DNA of 64,000 bases, from the NCBI GenBank assembly GCA_037179515.1, contig JAXCGZ010021121.1, positions 10,001 to 74,000 on the forward strand, given 5' to 3'. The notes under the pieces are model-generated. The model was not told the origin of the DNA. It saw nothing but the letters and a program-made list of their open reading frames with translations, and did no database searches. Both the position numbers and the translations under genes were made by a program. Below are positions 1 through 64,000 of this stretch, one piece after another. Source of the stretch: Halocaridina rubra (taxonomy: Eukaryota > Arthropoda > Malacostraca > Decapoda > Atyidae). The number at the start of each line of letters is the position of its first letter. The first letter of the stretch is position 1.

Positions 1-1790
1 TAAGGCTGTGGTAGGAGAGAGTGTAGTCAAACAGTATTGGAAAGTGGTCTGTAGGATCACCGTGGAGTGGAAGAAAAGGAAGCGAGTAAAGGTTGAAACA
101 AAGATTATATGGCGGAAGTTAAAGAAGGACTGTTCTAAAAATTTCAGCGACGAGGTGAAAAGGGGCTGGACAATTGGGAAACTACTGCAGAAGTGCAGGA
201 GACAGATAAGAAAGCTCTAGGTATGACCTCTGGAAAGTGGAAGGACTAAAGGAATAGCTGGTGATGGAATGATGAGGTCCAGGAAAGCATAAAGAGAGAG
301 AGAGAATTACAAAAATGACATGGGGTAGTCAGGATGATGTAGAAAGCAGGCAAGAGTATAAGGAAATGTGGGGAAAGACAGAGATAGAGATGGCAAAGGT
401 TAAAGATTAGGCTTTAGACGAGCTCTATTAGAAGTTGGCTACAAGGGGAGGAAAAAGGGACTTCTATCAATTGGCCTCTATCAGTTAAAACTGATAGAGG
501 ACACTGAGGGAACTGTGCTGAAAAGTGAGGAGAATGTGTTGAGAAGGTGGAGGGAGTATATTAAGGAGATGATGTATAATGAAAGGTGATTAATGTGGAG
601 ACAGTGGATTAGGAAGTGCAGTAAATCAGTGAGGAGGAAGCGACGACAGTTATGAAGAGGATGAAGAGATGAAAAGAGGTTGGTCCAGATGATATTTCAG
701 TGGAGGAATGGAGATGTTTGGGAAAGATGGCAGAGGGATGTTCATCCAGGATGTTTGATAAAGTCTTGGGATATGAGAGGATGCCTGAGGAGCATGAAAG
801 TGGTGTAAAATATGTATGAGGGCAGTGTACCAAAGAGGTGAGGTGTGCAAAAGAGCTAACAGACTGGTTCAAAGTAGGGGTGGGATTGCATTATCGATTG
901 AGACTGAGACCTTTCTTGTGTGCAATGGTAATGGACAGGTTAATGGAAAAGACCAGACAGGAGTCAACGTGGACTAAGATATTTGCGGGAAGATATTATG
1001 ATCTGTTGCAAGAGTAGGGAACAGGCTGGGGCGAGCTTGGTGAGTTGGAGGTATACAAAGGAGAGATGGGAATGAATGTCAGCAAGAGGAAGACAAAGTA
1101 CATGTGTGTGAATGAGAAAGGTGGTGGTGGAGTGGTGAGGTTGCAAGGGGAAGAGGTGTCAAAGGTGGATAAGTTTAAATATTTGGGGTCAATTGCTCAA
1201 TGACATGGAGTGTGTGGTAGAGAGGAGAAGAAGAGAGAGCAGGCAGGAGGGGGTGGTTGAAAAAAGTGACAGGAGTGATTATGTGCTAAAAAGGTACCTG
1301 CAAGAGTAAAAGGTAAAGTTTACAAGACCATAGTAAGACCCACTATATTGTATGATGTGGAGACAGTCCCAGTCACAAAAAAACAGGAGGCAGACCTGGA
1401 GGAGGCAGAGTTGAAGGTGCTGCAGTTACCTCTGGGCATGACAAGGATGGGCAGGATTAAGAATGAGTATATTAGAGGGGTGGTGCAGGTAGGACGATTA
1501 GAGGACATGGAAAGATAGGCGAGACTGTGATGTTTTGGGAATGTGCTGAGGAGAGATGAGGAGTATATTGGGAGAAGGCTATTGAGGATGGATGTGCCAA
1601 GCAGGAAGGGGAGAGGTGGGCAAAGACGAGCTTTATGAATGTGGTGAGGGAGGACATGAGGGTGTGTGGCGTGGCGGAGGAGGACGCTGGAGATAGGGTG
1701 ATAAGGAGACGATTTATCTTTTGTGGTAACCCCTGATGGGAGAGGCCGCCGAAAGATTTGATGAAGATTATATAGAGTAAAGCCATGTTT
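1..1790 (+). pseudogene. Decayed RTE-like LINE (family C), 3' part of ORF2
   Basis: Non-LTR retrotransposon remnant opposite in orientation to scrib. Conceptual translation in shifting frames gives the thumb and C-terminal part of a reverse transcriptase: KVYKTIVRPTILYDVET near 1318-1365, then RMGRIKNEYIRG, then a segment ending near 1735. This order (VRP-LYG-ET, RIRNE-IRG, basic C-terminus) is typical of RTE-type elements. Many stops and frameshifts rule out function. The 5' side continues past the window edge. The purine-rich, G-rich strand contrasts with the AT-rich intron that begins around 1800. Confidence 0.75.
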
Positions 1791-2158
1791 TGTGCTTATG
1801 AATAAAGAATAATACTTGAGACAAATGTGACAGATATAGACTTAAAACAAGTAAAAACTAAAAATAAATTATTCTTCTTTCAATTATCAACCATAAAGTA
1901 ATGCAATAACAACTTTGCAAAAAACAAAATCAAGTTGGAAACTAGTAAATATACCTGCAACAATACAAAAATCATTCTTTTTCTCGCTATTATAAACAAT
2001 ACAAGTATTTAATGAAAACAAGCTGGCATATGAAACAAATTACTGCTAGCAATAAAGCAAAGAAGGACTTTATCATTTATCAATCTCTACCAAAAATAAC
2101 TATATTTTAAACAATGGTAATATTTGTATAGAAGAGTAAAATCTGCAACAAGACTGAC
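1791..2158. other. Intron sequence downstream of exon 14, nothing recognised
   Basis: AT-rich sequence between the LINE remnant and the hairpin. I see no coding pattern, repeat family or RNA gene. Confidence 0.6.
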
Positions 2159-2197
2159 ATTAGCAAATTTAATCTATTAAAGATTAAATTTGCTAAT
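2159..2197. repeat. 17-bp perfect inverted repeat behind the exon 14 splice donor
   Basis: Two 17-base arms (2159-2175 and 2181-2197) are exact reverse complements around the 5-base loop ATTAA. In the scrib pre-mRNA this hairpin starts at intron position +10, right after the region that U1 snRNA pairs with. The arms are AT-rich (core GCAAATTTAATC). No role is proven. Confidence 0.85.
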
Positions 2198-2206
2198 CGT
2201 ACTAAC

Positions 2207-60062
<57,856 letters not shown>

Positions 60063-60362
60063 CTGGAAGAAAAAAATATATGATATAATATGAACACCAA
60101 AAAATCATACATCTTCGCATAATGCTTCTATTGACAAAGTAAATATATTACCTCTGAAAAATATTAGATAATAATGGTCAAAATAATATGTGTGTTCATG
60201 TGTGAAATAATTTTTTTATTTCATGAAGATTCCACTCCATATCATCAAGGTCAATAGAAGTTACCAACGAAACAAAGGTACGTTCTAATCTCCTGCAAGA
60301 TAGCACAAAGTGTCTCATCATCTTTTGTATTTAGGATCATTCTCTCAGTGATGATTGATGAT

Positions 60363-60410
60363 TCGGTTTTACGTCACAAACTCCCTTTTCTACTAAGGGC
60401 TAGGTGTTAG
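60363..60410 (-). repeat. Fragment of the SINE at 63168-63350
   Basis: The segment CGGTTTTACGTCACAAACTC, then CTACTAAGGGCTAGG, corresponds to the far end of the SINE at 63.2 kb. Only about 48 bases are shared. Confidence 0.6.
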
Positions 60411-60536
60411 CTTAAAAACAAAAACAAAATTAAAAGGGAAAATGGCTTCATTACAATTCTTCATACTCCTAACTCTCCTTCCTCCTTTGTCACGCCATCT
60501 TCTTTGTCGGCAGATTAATTATCCTATGGTAAAAAG

Positions 60537-61115
60537 AGGTCGATGTTTTTTCGCGGCCTCTCTGGATACGAGTGATCGATTCTGGCTCAAAATATTCCAG
60601 AAGCAATCCATTCCTGATGCCAACCTTCACCATTTATCCACGCATGAAACAGGCACTGATCCGAAATGGCTTACCCTAAGCTTTAGATGAGGTCACTGTT
60701 TCTCATTAGCTTCTTTGGACACGAGTGGTTGGGTTGGGTTCAAATCCTTATGACCGGATGCACATCCCAATACCAACTCTCTCCACATCAGGGCTTGGGA
60801 CCGGCATTGATCAAATCAGGCTTGCTCTCTCATGTTTATGTGGGGTCATGATTCTCACTCGCCTCTTCCGAAATTTGGGATTGGTTTTGGTTTAAAATAT
60901 GATGGCCAAATGACCTTCCTGAAACCGGGAATAGGGAACGGTACTGATCCAAACTCTCTTGCACCCCAAATTCATACGGGGTCGCTATTTTTCATTAGAA
61001 TCTCTATAAACTAGTGGGTGGTTATGGTTCAAATTCTTAGGATGGATGAACTTCCCGACATTGACATTCTCCATTTATTAGGGTTTGGGACCGGTGGTGA
61101 TCCGATCAGGCTACC
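60537..61115. repeat. Degenerate tandem repeat, period about 140-150 bp, four units
   Basis: Units start near 60537, 60690, 60842 and 60978 with (G)GGTC and contain, in order, a CTC-C-TT-GGA-ACGAGTG-like stretch, GGTTCAAAT(T/C)CTTA, a CCAACnTTCnCCA-like stretch, GGGACCGG and ATTGATC/CTGATCC. Divergence between units is high, so the array is old. The third unit is shorter through a deletion. Confidence 0.7.
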
Positions 61116-61179
61116 TCCCCCAGCGGGTGGCTGCTCTTCTCCCATGCAATATCCATCCTAAAGGCAGGAAGGCAACCAG

Positions 61180-61187
61180 TGACGTCA
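61180..61187. promoter_or_regulatory. CRE consensus TGACGTCA
   Basis: Isolated perfect 8-bp CREB/ATF palindrome within AGTGACGTCATTAG. A single site can occur by chance. Confidence 0.25.
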
Positions 61188-61267
61188 TTAGGGGTAACAG
61201 GCGGCCCTGACCCTAAAAATAACCTCAAAACTTCCATTTGGTAAAGGACTAGGCATCTTTAAGCTAA

Positions 61268-61340
<73 letters not shown>
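61268..61340. repeat. (CT)n microsatellite
   Basis: About 73 bases of CT repeats, read as an Arg-Glu repeat on the other strand. Confidence 0.96.
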
Positions 61341-61343
<3 letters not shown>

Positions 61344-61482
61344 TCCCCCTTTTCTCCCCTCCCCATCTCCCTGCAACAGAAACCATATCTCATTCGTCAT
61401 CTGATTCTAGGTCATATCACACCAAGACTGAGCTCAGACTGAATATATGTGAAAAAAAAACATTATTATTATTATTACAAGT

Positions 61483-61519
61483 AGTAGTAGTAATAGTAGT
61501 AGTAGTAGTAGTAGTAGTA
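61483..61519. repeat. (TAG)n microsatellite
   Basis: About 12 TAG units with one interruption. Confidence 0.9.
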
Positions 61520-61699
61520 AAGACTGAAAGAAACACGCTCTTCTCCATGAAGACCCTTTTCATACATAAATACAAGATCCATTATTAAGTCTCGAGTAAG
61601 AATTGAAAAATTGGATTTGTGGTTGTAGTTGTTTACATGAAGAGACGATATTACTCATCGTGAGTGTAAGTACAATATTATAATTACGTAATTGTGCTT

Positions 61700-61855
61700 A
61701 CGGGAAAAAGGCCTATGCTCGTAACTCCCCGTCTCCTGGTCGGTTTCATGTTCAATGATACTTATCATATTTGTCCTTAAGGTTATGAATTAGGTTAGCA
61801 TTAACAACCTCCTCGCTTAGCGAATTCCAATCGCCGACTATTATTACGCTAAAAA
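61700..61855 (-). pseudogene. LINE family A, 3'-terminal fragment
   Basis: The minus strand encodes VIDNWNSLSEEVVNANLIHN and then LKDKYDKYH followed by a stop, compared with VVDNWNSLSEEVVNAISIHS and DRYDKYH in the 12.8-kb copy. The 3' UTR is shared (CCGACCAGGAGACGGG, GTAAGCACAATTACGTAAT). The fragment is severely 5'-truncated and confirms where the family's 3' end lies. Confidence 0.88.
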
Positions 61856-62853
61856 AAAAAAGAATATACCAGTAGCAATAATAGTAATAGTAATGGTGGC
61901 AGTCGTAGTAGTGAAAATAAGTCTTTTTGCTTATTTTAAGTATATATTAGACAGGATGAATGATTTTTTTTTTATATTTCCCACAACTCTTCGGAAAGAT
62001 ATGCAACGTATTAATCAAATATACAAACAAGTAAATAAATGAAAAGGCTAACAATAAAAAAATAGGCATTTAATAAAACAAACACATCTGTAAATAAATA
62101 AATAAATAAATAAATAATCAACTTGACTAAAGAAATTGTCGTAGGACTTTTGGCTAGGTGTCAAAGGAAACATTGAACACTCTCTCCAGTGTGTATTAGG
62201 ACGAGGCCTATGGTTAAAATGTGTCACGAAGATATATAGCGGGTCCCGTGGGACTCGGCATCTGGCGTATCTCATATCTCAAGAGGGTGAGAGATATAAA
62301 CCAGTCCTTTATTCCCCATACCACACAGAAACCCTTGTCCTAAATGTGAAGTACAAGCCCGGGGGAGATACCCAATGGCAATAGGCTATTACCACCCACT
62401 CCTTTGCAATAGGCTCGTTGGATTAGCCCCTCCCCTAAATAGGCGGGAATCCACTTCGAACCTGGAGTTGATTTGCCGAGTTGGATGTCAAGCCACGCCT
62501 TCCCCTCAGGGTATTTCAAAAACCACCCAAGGCAGACAGGGTTAGTTAGAACTTTGCCAGGGGCACGAATAGATCAGAGATTGAGTTAATCATAGGGTGG
62601 GGGCATTGAGGCGTCGAAGTTGTGTTGTACTCTAGAATAAATATAAGAAAAGGAATTACTGCTTGTCCATTCTTACCTTGTACCCGTCAGGTACTAATAA
62701 TTAACACGTAGCAAAGAAAAGCAATACGTCAAAATGACAATTAATAAATATGAGAATAAGTCTCTCACGTGCATAGAGAGAAGACCAGAGATTCAGAATC
62801 AGAGACAGACGATGTTTTAGTGATGAGAAATCGCTAGGTAACGAAGGGAGGGA

Positions 62854-63078
<225 letters not shown>

Positions 63079-63167
63079 ATATGAGATGATTAAAAATCAA
63101 TGGTATATTGGTTCACATGTTGAGTCCCATGTAGAAAATAGTTTTTAAAATTGAAAATGTGTTTTGA

Positions 63168-63350
63168 TCGGTTTTACGTCACGGACTCCCATTTCCAATA
63201 AAGGCTAGGATGATGCCATTTTGCGCAGGACTTTAGGTCTGGCAGGTGTAATTGTTACCCTGAGTGAATGCCTTTTCTAACCTCAGACCGCGGCGGGCCG
63301 CAAACCTTCGACCTGACTACTGTAAGTCGAGAGCGCAACCACTTTCCAAC
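63168..63350 (-). mobile_element. tRNA-derived SINE (third family)
   Basis: The minus strand begins with a tRNA-like head: AGTGGTTGCGCTCTCGACTT resembles an A box, and GAAGGTTTGCGGCCCGC a B box with the GGTTCGAGTCCC pattern. The body runs through GGCATTCACTCAGGG to GGGAGTCCGTGACGTAAAAC. The same 3' end occurs at 60363-60410. Confidence 0.65.
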
Positions 63351-63465
63351 GGTGACCACTAGTTTACAAGAGTGACGATAATATATGAATTCATATTAGC
63401 TTTAAACCACTAAAATAAATTCCGAAATCTTTTTATGTTGCTACATAAAAAATATAAATAAATAA

Positions 63466-63469
<4 letters not shown>

Positions 63470-63520
<51 letters not shown>
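63470..63520. repeat. (TA)n microsatellite, about 50 bp
   Basis: Short TA tract, followed about 30 bases later by a (CT)n run at 63549-63578; another (CT)n run lies at 63750-63771. Confidence 0.93.
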
Positions 63521-63523
<3 letters not shown>

Positions 63524-63545
63524 CCTGATCGATAAATAATGCCCT

Positions 63546-63580
<35 letters not shown>

Positions 63581-63612
63581 ATATAGTCTACTCGAAAAAA
63601 GGTTTAGGCTTG

Positions 63613-63651
63613 TGACGTCAGTCGGCGAGTGATGATCCAGGTATGACGTCA
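63613..63651. promoter_or_regulatory. Two perfect CRE sites (TGACGTCA) 31 bp apart
   Basis: TGACGTCA at 63613-63620 and 63644-63651, in a locally GC-richer stretch (GTCGGCGAGTGATGATCC between them). Paired CREB/ATF palindromes are unusual by chance. The position upstream of scrib exon 1 would suit an intronic enhancer or an alternative promoter, but no transcription start is visible. Confidence 0.35.
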
Positions 63652-63748
63652 TAGCCGGGCTGGAGGTCGGAGAACGAAAGAGGATTCGTAATCACTTGCT
63701 GCTGTTACTGTTGCTACATTAGATGAATTCGATTAATCTTTGTTCAAG

Positions 63749-63779
<31 letters not shown>

Positions 63780-63789
63780 ATGTATCACT

Positions 63790-63890
63790 GTTAGTCCCCA
63801 TTTGGGGGTGGACATAGATTGAAGCTGGGGAATTAATGCTGACTGCCCTTCCTATCTCCCGCTCCTCACTCTCTCTCTCTACATCCATCT
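63790..63890 (-). repeat. Tail fragment of the chimeric SINE family
   Basis: The minus strand reads AGGAAGGGCAGTCAGCATTA and TGTCCACCCCCAAATGGGG, colinear with GGAAGGGCACCC and TGTCCACCCTAAAGTGGGG in the SINE at 56 kb. Confidence 0.6.
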
Positions 63891-64000
63891 ATCTATCCCT
63901 CTACAATAGTTATATTTGCCCCCGCCCGAAACAATAAAAATCTAAAATTTCAAAAACAACAACAGCTTTATTCGAGATCGTTACTCGCTCACTCACAAAA

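Noticed and set aside
60832..61014. Plus-strand 60-codon frame with a Gly-rich composition
   Set aside because: Falls inside the degenerate tandem repeat, has no homologous domain, and its frame is not kept in the other units.

Overview
The window is nuclear DNA from a eukaryote with large introns, most likely a decapod crustacean. The evidence is one spliced animal gene whose introns have GT-AG ends, an extreme load of (TA)n microsatellites, and several LINE, SINE and Tigger-type families of the kind seen in shrimp-like genomes. The species assignment is inference. All coordinates and alignments were made by eye, without software.

One host gene runs through the whole window on the minus strand: a partial gene for the LAP-family polarity protein Scribble. 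Fourteen coding exons, from 60062 down to 2207, join with consistent reading phases into about 603 codons. They cover most of the leucine-rich-repeat (LRR) domain, the LAP-specific segment after it, and the acidic linker that precedes the first PDZ domain. The N-terminal exon or exons lie beyond 64000 and all PDZ exons lie below position 1. Exons 3-8 (53953-50889) and 10-13 (10002-8775) are clustered. The other introns are long, and intron 9 alone is about 31 kb.

Everything else recognised is intronic repeat material. 1-1790: decayed RTE-like LINE (family C). 2.7-4.5 kb: three (TA)n tracts and a tRNA-derived SINE. 6.2-6.9 kb: tRNA-derived repeats arranged head to head. 8.0-8.4 kb: a MITE. 12.0-17.0 kb: a large palindrome interrupted by a LINE (family A) with an open ORF2 and a 7-bp target duplication. 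17.07-19.68 kb: a full-length but broken Tigger/pogo transposon. 19.8-21 kb: MITEs among (TA)n tracts. 26.0-27.4 kb: decayed LINE A. 34.2-35.4 kb: inverted repeat whose arms carry a hammerhead-ribozyme-like fold. 37.1-38.15 kb: LINE B 3' end. 44.2-45.4 kb: deleted and refilled Tigger relative. 49.17-50.04 kb: (TA)n tract of about 864 bp. 55.6-56.3 kb: palindromic MITE and a chimeric 5S-tRNA SINE. 57.0-59.65 kb: LINE B, minus strand. 60.4-64 kb: degenerate 150-bp tandem repeat, SINE pieces, LINE A 3' fragment, compound microsatellites and two consensus CRE sites.

I see no second host protein gene, no complete canonical tRNA or rRNA gene, and no CRISPR array. The best candidates for something less described are the two palindromic retroelement-like structures with ribozyme-like folds, the 5S-tRNA SINE family, and a 17-bp hairpin directly behind the last scribble splice donor in the window.
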